The notes: a model not told the origin generated them from the letters alone. A stretch of 64,000 bases of DNA from Chlorobiaceae bacterium (GCA_013334485.1 JAAXXL010000001.1:38209-102208), one strand, 5' to 3'. Counted from the stretch's first letter, positions 20,896 through 31,497 are shown. Program-made: numbers and translations.

Positions 20896-21936
20896 ATGGA
20901 TGCATTGAAGAAAACCCCTCTTGCCGGTACCGTTTCACCGGTTTATTTTCTCTACGGCCCCGAAAGCCACCTCAAGGAAGAGATGACCGATATGATAAAA
21001 TCGGCTCTATTTCCTTCAGAGAGCGATGCAGCAGCTAATACGCACATACTCTACGGCCCGGAGCTCACGTTGGGAGAACTGGTTTCCAAAGCTTCAGAGT
21101 ACCCGATGTTTACCCCGAAACAGCTTATTATTGTCCGGCAGTTTGAAAAAATCAAAAAGCCCGCGACAAAGGAGCTGCTAAAACAGCATGAAGAGAAATT
21201 CAGCCGCTACATGCAGAATCCGGCAGAGTTCACCATTCTTGTGCTTGATGCCGACCAGATTGAGAAAAAAGAGCAGGAAAAAACGCCATACAGTACACTG
21301 AAAATGTACCGCAAAGAGTTCCCGGTTATCAAAAGTCCGGATCTCTTTGCTTCCGAACGGGCAAAAGCCTCCGGATGGGAGTTCGAACCTGATGCACTCA
21401 AAGCATTTTCCGCCTATATTCAGCCATCTTCGCGGGAGATATGCCACGAAATCGAAAAAATCATCATGTACGTCTCCGCGCGGGCCGGAGTAAAGCGTAT
21501 CACAGCCGCCGATGTTCTTGACTGCGTAGGTATATCCAGAACCTATAATGTCTTTGAGCTGGAAAAAGCACTTGCAGCACGAAACCTCCGCCTCTGCAGC
21601 GGCATCTCGCTCATGATCATGGATCAGGAGGGTCAAAAAGAGGGGCTCGGCAACATCGTCCGTTACCTCACCACTTTTTATATCCGGCTTTGGAAACTCT
21701 CACTGCCCGAAGTACGACAGCTTCCGCAGGCTGAAATCGCTAAAATTCTCGGCATGTACGGCAAGCAGGAGTACTTTATAAAAAACTACCTTACCTACAC
21801 CCGGTCATTTTCGATCTCCGACACCGAGCAGGCAATTATCGCCCTGAAAGAGACCGATGCCGCACTCAAAGGACTTCTCCCCTACCCCGACGAGAAATTT
21901 CTGCTTCTTAAACTCATGCAAAAACTGCTGGGGTGA
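20896..21936 (+). CDS. holA: DNA polymerase III subunit delta
   Basis: 346 aa; [30 protein letters not shown]; HolA-like organisation. Confidence 0.85.
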   Translation: MDALKKTPLAGTVSPVYFLYGPESHLKEEMTDMIKSALFPSESDAAANTHILYGPELTLGELVSKASEYPMFTPKQLIIVRQFEKIKKPATKELLKQHEEKFSRYMQNPAEFTILVLDADQIEKKEQEKTPYSTLKMYRKEFPVIKSPDLFASERAKASGWEFEPDALKAFSAYIQPSSREICHEIEKIIMYVSARAGVKRITAADVLDCVGISRTYNVFELEKALAARNLRLCSGISLMIMDQEGQKEGLGNIVRYLTTFYIRLWKLSLPEVRQLPQAEIAKILGMYGKQEYFIKNYLTYTRSFSISDTEQAIIALKETDAALKGLLPYPDEKFLLLKLMQKLLG

Positions 21937-21980
21937 AAACCGAAGTAAAATAACCAGTACCTTGCATTAAACCTTCTCGA

Positions 21981-22044
21981 AGCACTCTTTAATCTTTTAT
22001 AGGTACTATAGGTCTCATGGGACTTATAGTACCTATAAAAGATT
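21981..22044. repeat. Dispersed repeat copy 1 with ~24-bp-stem hairpin
   Basis: AATCTTTTATAGGTACTATA-GGTC TCATGG GACT-TATAGTACCTATAAAAGATT; 5' flank AGCACTCTTTAATCTT shared with 31521-31536. Confidence 0.8.
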
Positions 22045-22064
22045 TCAAGAAATTTTACCAAACC

Positions 22065-23063
22065 TCACATCCACCCTTTTCGTCGGTACCAGTCGATGGT
22101 GGTTGCAACACCTTTTTCAAGGGGAGTTCCGGCTATAAAACCAAGATCGCGTTCTGCCTTTTCCGGCGAGCAGACCCAGTAATCCTGAACCAGTTCATTG
22201 GCTTTATCACGGTTGATAAGCGCCGGCTTGCCGGTCAATGCGCCTGCAGCACCAACGAGAGTACCAACAAAAAACACAAGAGGCACCGGAAGAGAAATGG
22301 TATAAAACCGTCGAAAACCAAACACTGGACGCGCAGCAGCAACAACTTCCGCCCAAGAGAGCGCGTGATGAGAGGTTATATAATAACACTGGCCAACACC
22401 CTTTTCAGAACGGACGGCAAGCATGATACCTCTGAGAAGATCATCAACATAAATCATGCTGAAACGCTGCTTTCCGGGTCTGCCCGCCGATATCAGCACC
22501 CCTTTTGCAAGCATCTGAAAAACCTGCAGAACATCTCGATCACCCGGCCCGTAAACGGCAGGTGGACGAACAATGGTAACCGGAATATCCTGTGCATACT
22601 CCATGCAAACAGTTTCCGCCCTTGACTTGCTTCGACCGTAAGCACTCACAGGCTTGCATAGATCAGATTCGCTGACACCCGACACTCCATCCGAAGCCGG
22701 ACCTGCAGCAGCAAGAGAAGAGATCAGTAAAAAACGTTTCAGCGAAGGATTATGCGCCCTGACTGCATCAAGAATGTTCCTGACCGGCATAACATTACCG
22801 GCATCAAAACCTGCTTCGTCAACCGCTTTGGTGACCCCGGCAAGATGCACAATACGGTCAACCCGCTGAACCGCCCGGCCAAGAGCCTCGCGATCACTAA
22901 AACTCCCTCTGACAATCTCTATCTTGCCGGATAAGGGCAATCCTGCACTTTCGGGACGTAAAAAAACTCTTATCTGCACTCCCTCTTTCTCAAGTAGATT
23001 CAGCAGCCTCGACCCAATAAAACCGGTCGACCCCGTCACTAAAATTGTTTCACCCATAGACAC
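22065..23063 (-). CDS. NAD-dependent epimerase/dehydratase (extended SDR)
   Basis: 332 aa; ILVTGSTGFIGSRLLNLL, YGRSKSRAE, RPPAVYGPGD. Confidence 0.88.
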   Translation of the reverse strand: MSMGETILVTGSTGFIGSRLLNLLEKEGVQIRVFLRPESAGLPLSGKIEIVRGSFSDREALGRAVQRVDRIVHLAGVTKAVDEAGFDAGNVMPVRNILDAVRAHNPSLKRFLLISSLAAAGPASDGVSGVSESDLCKPVSAYGRSKSRAETVCMEYAQDIPVTIVRPPAVYGPGDRDVLQVFQMLAKGVLISAGRPGKQRFSMIYVDDLLRGIMLAVRSEKGVGQCYYITSHHALSWAEVVAAARPVFGFRRFYTISLPVPLVFFVGTLVGAAGALTGKPALINRDKANELVQDYWVCSPEKAERDLGFIAGTPLEKGVATTIDWYRRKGWM

Positions 23064-23296
23064 TTTTGTTCATTTATTTAATCTATTTACTTTTATTACG
23101 CCACAAAAGCATTTCTGGCAGCAAAAAAACCGGCACGGGTATTATCAAAAAAAATAAAAAAATTGATACATTTCGGTTTCAGGGCAAAACCGTCCTGCTG
23201 AAACCCGGTCACCGAAAGAAATAAGAGAACAAAACGACCGTAAGAACGAGAAATTCACGCTTTTTGCTATTAAAGCTGAGATAAATTTGCATTCCT

Positions 23297-24499
23297 GTGG
23301 ATAAAACAAAAGATTTATTTAAAAAATGCCTTGATTTTACCCTTGCCGATGAAGTAAAGGCACAGGGTGTATATCCATTTTTTCATCCGATAGACGAAAA
23401 TGAAGGTCCGGTTGTCACCTTTGCCGGACGAAAACTCGTGATGGCCGGCTCCAACAACTATCTCGGTCTGACTGCCGACCCCAGGGTAAAAGCCGCATCA
23501 ATCAATGCAATCAACAAATACGGCACAAGCTGCAGCGGCTCAAGATACATGACCGGCACGGTCAATCTTCACATTGAGCTTGAAGAGAAGCTTGCCAACT
23601 TTTTCCAGAAAGAGCGCTGCCTGCTCTTCAGTACCGGCTACCAGACAGGTCAGGGCATCATCCCCACTGTTGTACAGCGCGGTGAATATATAGTCTCTGA
23701 TCGCGACAACCACGCAAGCCTGGTCGCAGCATCCATAATGGCACAGGGAGCAGGAGCAAACCTTGTCCGATACAACCACAACAATATGGAGGATCTGGAG
23801 CGCGTGCTTCAGAAAATCCCTGAGTCAGCCGGACGCCTGATCGTTTCTGATGGAGTCTTTTCAGTTTCAGGTGAAATCGTCGATCTTCCTGAACTGGTAA
23901 AACTCGCCAAAAAATATAATGCACGAATTCTTATTGATGACGCACATGCCGTAGGCGTTATTGGCAAAGGTGGCCGGGGTACCCCGTCGGAGTTTGATCT
24001 GGTTGACGAGGTGGACCTCATCATGGGCACCTTCTCAAAAACCTTTGGCTCACTTGGCGGATATGTAGCAGGTGACCGCAGTGTCATCAACTATATCAAG
24101 CACAACGCATCATCCCTCATCTTTAGCGCCTCACCTACACCGGCCAGTGTTGCGGCAGTGCTTGCCACCCTCGAAATAATCAGCAACGAACCCGAACTTA
24201 CTGAACGGCTGATCTCCAATACCGACTATGTTCGTCAGGGACTGCTTAAAGCCGGATTTACACTCATGCCATCACGAACAGCCATTGTCACTGTTCTGAT
24301 CAGCGACCAAATGAAAACTCTGCTCTTCTGGAAAAAGCTCTTCGATGCAGGCGTTTATGTGAATGCCTTTATCCGTCCTGGCGTTATGCCGGGTCATGAA
24401 GCACTTCGAACAAGCTTCATGGCAACTCACCTCAAAGAGCATCTCGACAAGGTCATCACCGAATTCTCCACTATAGGAAAAGAGCTCGGAGTAATCTGA
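23297..24499 (+). CDS. Alpha-oxoamine synthase family aminotransferase (serine palmitoyltransferase/KBL/BioF-like)
   Basis: 400 aa, GTG start; [50 protein letters not shown] lysine. Confidence 0.9.
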   Translation: MDKTKDLFKKCLDFTLADEVKAQGVYPFFHPIDENEGPVVTFAGRKLVMAGSNNYLGLTADPRVKAASINAINKYGTSCSGSRYMTGTVNLHIELEEKLANFFQKERCLLFSTGYQTGQGIIPTVVQRGEYIVSDRDNHASLVAASIMAQGAGANLVRYNHNNMEDLERVLQKIPESAGRLIVSDGVFSVSGEIVDLPELVKLAKKYNARILIDDAHAVGVIGKGGRGTPSEFDLVDEVDLIMGTFSKTFGSLGGYVAGDRSVINYIKHNASSLIFSASPTPASVAAVLATLEIISNEPELTERLISNTDYVRQGLLKAGFTLMPSRTAIVTVLISDQMKTLLFWKKLFDAGVYVNAFIRPGVMPGHEALRTSFMATHLKEHLDKVITEFSTIGKELGVI

Positions 24500-24533
24500 G
24501 CTTGGAGGCTTGGAGCAAATAATTTATTTCCAT

Positions 24534-24561
24534 GTTATCCCCGGTACGAACCGGGGATAAC
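24534..24561. repeat. Perfect 12-bp-stem hairpin
   Basis: GTTATCCCCGGT-ACGA-ACCGGGGATAAC. Confidence 0.8.
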
Positions 24562-24663
24562 TATTTCCGGCAGCACAAGTATACCGTTGCAGGAAAGTAA
24601 AAAGGACAACAACGGACAAAGAGAAATCTCAGGCAACCACAGGGTATTGCCCCTGCACACCAG

Positions 24664-24744
24664 TGTCATCCCGAACGCATGTGAGGGATCTCTCTTTCGA
24701 CAAGCAGATCCCTCACCATCCTTCGTCAGGATTCGGGATGACAC
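24664..24744 (+). repeat. Dispersed inverted repeat family A, copy 1
   Basis: TGTCATCCCGAACGCATGTGAGGGATCTC...GCAGATCCCTCACC...ATTCGGGATGACA. Confidence 0.85.
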
Positions 24745-25065
24745 CACTCCCCCCTCCTGTCCACATCGTCTTCCTTTCGTGAACTTTCGTGTCTTTCGTG
24801 GCAACAAATCTTTTCTCATCTCCCAGCACTCAGCACTTTTCTCCTCCACCCCTGATTCACGATACTATTACCTTATCATTTGCACAATTTGCTTTTTTTT
24901 TTATAACTTTGGAGTTACGATGGCTATTCATTGCGTGATGAGATAAAGATTATTTTAATACCGATAGCTGATATGAGGTGTTGATGATGAGGTGATGACG
25001 GAGAATTCCAGAATGAGTAACCCGGTTTTTTTGTTCGTATCATTGCAACCAGACAACACACAACC

Positions 25066-27486
25066 ATGAAAACAAAACATACGCAGTCGTATCGCGTTTC
25101 CCGTTTTGTTCTGTCGGCATTTTGCCTGACGGCTACACTCTTGCCGCTCCCGGCTCTCGGAGCTGACTACGGCATAGTAAAAGGTAAAATCACCGACAAA
25201 GCTGACGGTGAAGGCGTTTACGGAGCTTCAGTCAGTATTGCCGGAACGACTATCGGCACCACAACTGACATGAACGGCAACTTTACACTCCCCAATGTTC
25301 CGGCAAAACAGCAGAAAATATCCATCTCCATCGTAGGCTACGCCCCGGCAAGCCAAGTTGTTACCGTCGCTAACGGACAAACATACCAGGTTAACCTGCA
25401 GCTCGGTCAGACCACCATTATGGCATCCGAAGTCGTAGTCGGTGCCTCGCTCTACAAGCAGGACCGCCTTGATGTTCCTGTGACCGCCAACGTGGTCTCA
25501 CAGGAAAAGATCAAGCAGCAGGCCAACCCGACACTCGACAGAATAATTGAGGATGTTCCTGGTGTTGTGGTCACACGTGCAGGCGGCCAGACCTCATCAG
25601 GTGTTCAGATTCGAGGTTCAAACACCTACCAGGGTGGAGGTATCGGTACCCGTGTTAGCGCACTTTACGACGGCTTCCCTATCAATGCTCCGGAGTCAGG
25701 TGAAGTGGCATGGTCCTCCGTCAACATGAATGCTGCTGACAAGGTTGAAATCCTCAAAGGTGCCGCAGCTACCCTCTACGGTTCAGGTGCCATGGGTGGT
25801 GTAGTAAACGTCTTCGGTCACCTTCCGGACAAACTTGAAGTAAAAGCCGGTGTGAATGGTGGCTACTACGCTGCACCTCCATCAAGCGACCAGAGTGTTT
25901 TTTATAGTGACAATCATACTCCCTGGTTCTGGAATACCTATGTCGGTTTTGGCAACAAGAGCGGAAAGTTGAACTACAACATCCTTTACACAACCAGCCA
26001 TGATGACGGCTATCGCCAAAACGCCAATACACTGCTGGATGATGTAAAACTGAAAGCGCGTTACGACATTGATGCCAAACAGTACCTCCTGTTGAGCGCT
26101 TTTTACAATCAGACTAAAGGCGGCTACGCTTATGAGTGGTATACCGGCGACAGTTTCACCGTATTCACCGCTCATCCTGAACGCGCTTATGATATCAATA
26201 ACAGCCAGTACTATTACGATGACATGATCAAGCGCAAAAACGCATTGGTCGGACTAAACTATGTCAACCTCCTGAGCGATAACCTCAGCCTTGATACCCG
26301 AGTCTACTATACCCATAACGCAACCAGATACGAATACAACACAACAAGTGCCAGACAAATTTCACTGCCCATTCCCTACTACAACAAAGCTGTGGGCGAC
26401 TTTAACGAGACCCATTCCGACCGGCTCGGTATTGGAACGAAATTCGACTGGAGAGCAAACGACAACAACCGTGTTCTTGTTGGTGCAGAGGGAAGCATAA
26501 CCGATGTCACGACCACACAGCTTACTGCCCAGTGGCCTACAGCCAATACCTTTGGTAACATCAAGGAGGACAATCGGGCTCTCTTTATTCAGGATGAGTT
26601 AAAGGTGACGGATAAACTGACCTCGCTGCTCTCACTCCGTTATGACTGGAGTGGTATTAATGCCGATCAGGCACAGTCAGCAGCAGGCGGAGCATATGTC
26701 GCTATTCAGCACAAAGCCGTTGATGCATTCAGCCCGCGTGTTGCGCTTAACTACAAGGCAATGGATGACATGTCATTCCGTGCTTCATGGGGCAGGAGCT
26801 TCCGTGCGCCAACCCTCTACGAGCGCTTTGTCCGCAGTGCCGGCCCATACTCAGGAACACCAAATCCTGCTCTGAACAAAGAGACCATGACCGCTTACGA
26901 GGTTGGTATGTTCAAACAGTTCGGTGACAAGCTCTCGCTTGACGTCGCAGGCTTTCTGAACAACTATAATGACCTGATTGAGTCTGTTATTTTAACGTCC
27001 AGATCGTTTCAATACAGAAACATAACGAAAGCCCGAATCTATGGTATCGAAACAGGCCTGAACTATAGACCTGCAATCGACTGGGCGTTTAACGTATCTT
27101 ACACCTACATGAATGCAAAAGACCGCTCTTATGTGACGAATCTCTTTGATATGCAGCATCTCAATCCGGATCCAACCTGGCTGGCCTACAGACCCGAGCA
27201 TACCGCTTCAGTCGGTGCGACATGGAAAGCAACCGACAAGCTGTCGCTTAACGTAAATGGCCGCTATGTCTCGCAGTACAAATCAGTCAGTTCACATCCG
27301 AATGCAACCAGTGCAAACTATCCTGGCGATTTCGTTGTATTTAACAGTGGCCTGAAGTATCAGGCAGGCGAAACCGCTTCAGTGAGCCTGCTCTGCAAAA
27401 ACATGAACAACACACAGTATCAGGAAGCTGAGTGGTTTGCTGCACCAGGACGCAGCTATGTTGCTGGTGTCGATTTCACTTTCTGA
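25066..27486 (+). CDS. TonB-dependent outer-membrane receptor with N-terminal carboxypeptidase-regulatory-like domain
   Basis: 806 aa; signal peptide, GIVKGKITDKADGEGVYGASVSIAGTTIGTTTDMNGNFTL, plug domain, C-terminal beta-barrel ending DFTF. Confidence 0.93.
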   Translation: MKTKHTQSYRVSRFVLSAFCLTATLLPLPALGADYGIVKGKITDKADGEGVYGASVSIAGTTIGTTTDMNGNFTLPNVPAKQQKISISIVGYAPASQVVTVANGQTYQVNLQLGQTTIMASEVVVGASLYKQDRLDVPVTANVVSQEKIKQQANPTLDRIIEDVPGVVVTRAGGQTSSGVQIRGSNTYQGGGIGTRVSALYDGFPINAPESGEVAWSSVNMNAADKVEILKGAAATLYGSGAMGGVVNVFGHLPDKLEVKAGVNGGYYAAPPSSDQSVFYSDNHTPWFWNTYVGFGNKSGKLNYNILYTTSHDDGYRQNANTLLDDVKLKARYDIDAKQYLLLSAFYNQTKGGYAYEWYTGDSFTVFTAHPERAYDINNSQYYYDDMIKRKNALVGLNYVNLLSDNLSLDTRVYYTHNATRYEYNTTSARQISLPIPYYNKAVGDFNETHSDRLGIGTKFDWRANDNNRVLVGAEGSITDVTTTQLTAQWPTANTFGNIKEDNRALFIQDELKVTDKLTSLLSLRYDWSGINADQAQSAAGGAYVAIQHKAVDAFSPRVALNYKAMDDMSFRASWGRSFRAPTLYERFVRSAGPYSGTPNPALNKETMTAYEVGMFKQFGDKLSLDVAGFLNNYNDLIESVILTSRSFQYRNITKARIYGIETGLNYRPAIDWAFNVSYTYMNAKDRSYVTNLFDMQHLNPDPTWLAYRPEHTASVGATWKATDKLSLNVNGRYVSQYKSVSSHPNATSANYPGDFVVFNSGLKYQAGETASVSLLCKNMNNTQYQEAEWFAAPGRSYVAGVDFTF

Positions 27487-27518
27487 GAAATCCGCAGGCA
27501 CTTTAGCTATCACATCTG

Positions 27519-27553
27519 AAGCCAGCCCCTCATCCGTAGGGGCTGGCTTTTTT
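27519..27553 (+). terminator. Terminator after TonB-dependent receptor
   Basis: AAGCCAGCCCCT-CATCCGT-AGGGGCTGGCTTTTTT. Confidence 0.85.
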
Positions 27554-27635
27554 AATCGTTAGCATTCATCAAGGGATTTTATTACATTTTGCAATCCTGT
27601 TACAACCACATCAAACGCACATCTTTTGTAATTCT

Positions 27636-30600
27636 ATGCACGATAAAATCAGAATTGCCGCTATTGTCGGGATGGAGCAATGCAATCAGCGGGTATGGCG
27701 CGAGGTTACGTCTAAAATTTCCGCACATGCTGAATTAACCCAATGGACCGATCAGGACCTTGAGCATCAGAATCCTGAAACGGCCGAAGCCATCCGCAAT
27801 GCCGACTGCATTTTTACCACCCTGATTCAGTTCAAGGGGCAGGCTGACTGGCTTCAGGAGCAGATCGAACAGTCAAAGGTGAAAACCATCTTTGCCTATG
27901 AGTCAATGCCGGAAGTAATGCAGCTGACTAAAATAGGCACTTATGTTGTATCCGGAGACGGCAGCGGTATGCCCGATATCGTCAAGAAGGTTGCCAAGAT
28001 GCTGGTTAAGGGACGCGATGAGGACGCACTTTACGGCTACATGAAGCTGCTGAAAATCATGCGCACCATGCTGCCGCTCATCCCGAAAAAGGCAAAGGAT
28101 TTCAAAAACTGGATGCAGGTTTACACCTACTGGATGAACCCGACCACTGATAATCTGGCCTCGATGTTCAACTACATCATGGCAGAGTACTTTGAAGCGG
28201 GTATCAAGGTTGAAAAGGTCGTTGAGGTTCCCACCATGGGCTTCTACCACCCGGATGCACCGGAGTACCAGAAGGATCTGCACCATTACGAAAAGTGGCT
28301 GCACAAGCACAAAAAAGGTTCTGAAAAAAACAGAAATATCGGGCTCCTCTTCTTCCGCAAGCATCTGTTGCAGGAGAAAGAGTATATCGACAATACCATT
28401 CGCGCAATAGAAGCAAAAGGGCTCAATCCCCTGCCGGTATTTGTCATGGGTGTTGAAGGTCACGTCGCCGCCAGAGAGTGGTTTACCCATAACAACATCG
28501 ACATGCTCGTCAACATGATGGGCTTCGGCTTTGTGGGCGGCCCGGCGGGCGCAACAACACCGGGTGCATCTTCAGCCGCACGTGATGAGATTCTGGGCAA
28601 AATCAATGCCCCCTACGTCGTTTCACAGCCGCTCTTCATACAGGATGTGGCATCATGGAAGTCACAGGGCGTTGTACCGCTCCAGTCCGCCATGACCTAC
28701 TCCCTGCCTGAAATGGATGGCGCAGTATGCCCGGTTGTGCTCGGCGCCATCAAGGATGGCCGTCTTCAGACTGTGCCTGACCGTCTTGAAAGGCTTGCAG
28801 GAATAGCTAAAAAAATTTCCGGGCTGCGTCAGACCCCCAACAAGGCAAAAAAGGTTGCCCTTGTAGTCTACGACTATCCGCCGGGCATGGGTAAAAAAGC
28901 CAGCGCTGCGCTGCTTGACGTACCGAAAAGTATCTACAATATTCTCCTGACGCTTCGTGCTGAAGGATATAATGTCGGGGAACTGCCGGAATCACCGGAA
29001 GTTCTGCTTGCGATGCTCGACAGAGCTACCGATTACGAAATCCAGGCACATGAGCAGGATTGCTTCGCCATTGACCGCGAAACCTTCAACAGCATCACCA
29101 GCTCAAGAGAGCGTGAACGCATTGAAGGGCGCTGGAGCGGCTTCCCCGGCGAGATCGGGCCAATCAAGCCCGACAAACTCTTTATCGGTGGTCTGACACT
29201 CGGCAACATCTTTATCGGTGTTCAGCCGCGCCTCGGTATCCAGGGTGACCCGATGCGCCTGCTCTTCGACAAGGAGAACACACCGCACCATCAATATATC
29301 GCCTTCTACCGCTGGATCAGTCGTGTGTTCGGAGCCAATGCCATGGTACACATCGGTATGCACGGCACAGCCGAGTGGATGCCCGGCCTTCAGCTCGGTG
29401 TAACCGGCGACTGCTGGTCAGACGCCCTGCTCGGTGAGGTACCGCATTTCTATATCTACCCGATCAACAACCCGAGCGAAGCCAACATCGCCAAGCGACG
29501 CGGCTACGCAACCATGATTTCGCACAACATCCCGCCACTTGCACGCGCCGGACTCTACAAGGAGCTCCCGGCATTCAAGGAGATGCTGAATGACTACCGC
29601 GAACGTGGGCTCGAAAAGATCGTGGATGTCGAAACTGAAGAGGTCATTATCACCAAGGCGCAGCAGCTCAACCTGACTGATGACTGCCCCCGAATCGAGG
29701 GTGAGAACTTCCAGGACTATATCAGCCGTCTCTACACCTATATGATGGAGCTTGAAGGACGCTTGATCTCCAACTCGCTTCACGTCTTTGGCGAAACACC
29801 GAAGCTTGAAACCCAGGTAACAACCATTACCGAGTACCTGAAAGTGCGCGGCAACGAAAAATCGCTACCGTCAATCATCATGCAGGCGATCGGTGAAGAC
29901 AAACTCTTTGGTGATTATGCCTCGCTCGCTACCCGCGCGCGCAAGGGAGAGCCGCAAGCCATGAAAGCACGCGAACAGGTGGACGATCACACCCGCGAGT
30001 TTATACAGCAAACCATTTTCGGCCAGAGCAATCCGGGAACTGTCTTTAACGTCCTGACCGGCGGAGCAAAGATTTCGCAGGAGATGGGTGAAGCTATCAA
30101 CACCGCACTCCAGGACGGCCTTGCCCTCAAGCGCGCTCTTGAAGACAACAGCGGCGAGATGAAGGGCTTCCTCCGCGCCCTTTGCGGAGAGTATATTCCC
30201 TCCGGATCAGGCGGCGACCTTGTGCGAGACGGAGCTGGCATTCTGCCAACCGGACGCAACATCCACGCCATTGACCCCTGGCGCATTCCTTCGGAACTTG
30301 CATTCAAACGCGGACGGCAGATCGCCGACTCGATCATCAATCGCCACGTCGAAGAGAACAACGGCGAGTACCCTGAAACCATTGCACAGGTGCTATGGGG
30401 ACTTGATACCATCAAGAGCAAGGGTGAAGCTGTAGCCGTCATCATTCATCTCATGGGAGCTGAGCCGGCTTACGACGCCCAGGGCAAAATCAGCCACTAC
30501 CGCCTCGTTCCTCTCGAAAAGCTCGGTCGTCCGAGAATCGACGTTCTGATTCAGATCAGCTCGATTTTCCGCGACACCTTCGGAGTCCTTGTCGACCACC

Positions 30601-31439
30601 TCGACAAACTGGTCAAGGATGCTGCAAAAGCCATTGAGCCCCACGAGATGAACCACATCAAAAAGCATGTGGATGAAGCAATTAAAGCGGGAAGTGATTT
30701 CGAAAGTGCCACCTCGCGTCTCTTCACCCAGGCCCCCGGAGCATACGGCTCACAGGTTGAGGAGCTGGTTGAGGATTCAGCATGGGAGTCAGAAGAGGAT
30801 CTCGACAACATGTTCATCAAGCGCACAGGATTTGCCTACGGTGGCAACCGCTACGGTGACCAGCAGACCGATATTCTCAAAGGTCTTCTCAGCACCGTTG
30901 ACCGTGTTGTACAGCAGGTTGACTCGGCAGAGTTCGGCATTACCGATATCGACCGCTACTTCTCCTCATCGGGAGCACTGCAACTCTCAGCCCGTCGCCG
31001 CAACCCGAAAGGTGACAAGGTAAAACTGAACTATGTGGAAACCTTTACGGCAGATGTTAAAATCGACGATGCCGACAAGGCTCTGAAAGTGGAGTTCCGC
31101 AGCAAACTGCTCAACCCGAAATGGTTTGAGACCATGCTTGAACAAGGGCACAGCGGAGCAACCGAAATCAGCAACCGCTTTACCTACATGCTCGGCTGGG
31201 ATGCCGTCACCAAAGGTGTAGACGACTGGGTCTACAAAGAGGCTGCCGAAACCTACGCCATGGATCCGAAAATGCGCGAACGACTCATGAAGGTCAATCC
31301 AAAAGCCTTCAAGAACATCGTAGGCCGTATGCTCGAAGCCAGCGGACGCGGCATGTGGAGCGCCGATCCGGAGATGATCGAAAAACTCCAGGAGATCTAC
31401 TCCGACCTTGAAGACCGTCTCGAAGGGATCGAGGTTTAA
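27636..31439 (+). CDS. bchH: Magnesium chelatase subunit H (BchH/BchS/BchT paralog group)
   Basis: 1267 aa CobN/Mg-chelatase H family; HIGMHGTAEWMPGLQLGVTGDCWSDALLGEVPHFYIYP; next to bchM and bchE. Confidence 0.88.
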   Translation: MHDKIRIAAIVGMEQCNQRVWREVTSKISAHAELTQWTDQDLEHQNPETAEAIRNADCIFTTLIQFKGQADWLQEQIEQSKVKTIFAYESMPEVMQLTKIGTYVVSGDGSGMPDIVKKVAKMLVKGRDEDALYGYMKLLKIMRTMLPLIPKKAKDFKNWMQVYTYWMNPTTDNLASMFNYIMAEYFEAGIKVEKVVEVPTMGFYHPDAPEYQKDLHHYEKWLHKHKKGSEKNRNIGLLFFRKHLLQEKEYIDNTIRAIEAKGLNPLPVFVMGVEGHVAAREWFTHNNIDMLVNMMGFGFVGGPAGATTPGASSAARDEILGKINAPYVVSQPLFIQDVASWKSQGVVPLQSAMTYSLPEMDGAVCPVVLGAIKDGRLQTVPDRLERLAGIAKKISGLRQTPNKAKKVALVVYDYPPGMGKKASAALLDVPKSIYNILLTLRAEGYNVGELPESPEVLLAMLDRATDYEIQAHEQDCFAIDRETFNSITSSRERERIEGRWSGFPGEIGPIKPDKLFIGGLTLGNIFIGVQPRLGIQGDPMRLLFDKENTPHHQYIAFYRWISRVFGANAMVHIGMHGTAEWMPGLQLGVTGDCWSDALLGEVPHFYIYPINNPSEANIAKRRGYATMISHNIPPLARAGLYKELPAFKEMLNDYRERGLEKIVDVETEEVIITKAQQLNLTDDCPRIEGENFQDYISRLYTYMMELEGRLISNSLHVFGETPKLETQVTTITEYLKVRGNEKSLPSIIMQAIGEDKLFGDYASLATRARKGEPQAMKAREQVDDHTREFIQQTIFGQSNPGTVFNVLTGGAKISQEMGEAINTALQDGLALKRALEDNSGEMKGFLRALCGEYIPSGSGGDLVRDGAGILPTGRNIHAIDPWRIPSELAFKRGRQIADSIINRHVEENNGEYPETIAQVLWGLDTIKSKGEAVAVIIHLMGAEPAYDAQGKISHYRLVPLEKLGRPRIDVLIQISSIFRDTFGVLVDHLDKLVKDAAKAIEPHEMNHIKKHVDEAIKAGSDFESATSRLFTQAPGAYGSQVEELVEDSAWESEEDLDNMFIKRTGFAYGGNRYGDQQTDILKGLLSTVDRVVQQVDSAEFGITDIDRYFSSSGALQLSARRRNPKGDKVKLNYVETFTADVKIDDADKALKVEFRSKLLNPKWFETMLEQGHSGATEISNRFTYMLGWDAVTKGVDDWVYKEAAETYAMDPKMRERLMKVNPKAFKNIVGRMLEASGRGMWSADPEMIEKLQEIYSDLEDRLEGIEV

Positions 31440-31461
31440 CTCTCGCAGAATACATGTACTC

Positions 31462-31497
31462 CCAAAAAGCACGGCTCCCCCCGTGCTTTTTGGTTTT
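31462..31497 (+). terminator. Terminator after bchH
   Basis: CCAAAAAGCACGG-CTCCCC-CCGTGCTTTTTGGTTTT, 13-bp stem. Confidence 0.85.

Noticed and set aside
24535-24946. ORFs 24535..24849 (-) and 24587..24946 (+)
   Set aside because: Both are translations of intergenic repeats (families A, B and TTCGTG tract), e.g. VIPNACEGSLFRQADPS.
24880-25065. Riboswitch upstream of the TonB receptor
   Set aside because: No recognisable cobalamin-box or other aptamer motif by eye; needs Infernal.
27903-28490. 195-aa minus-strand ORF
   Set aside because: Antisense to bchH coding sequence.
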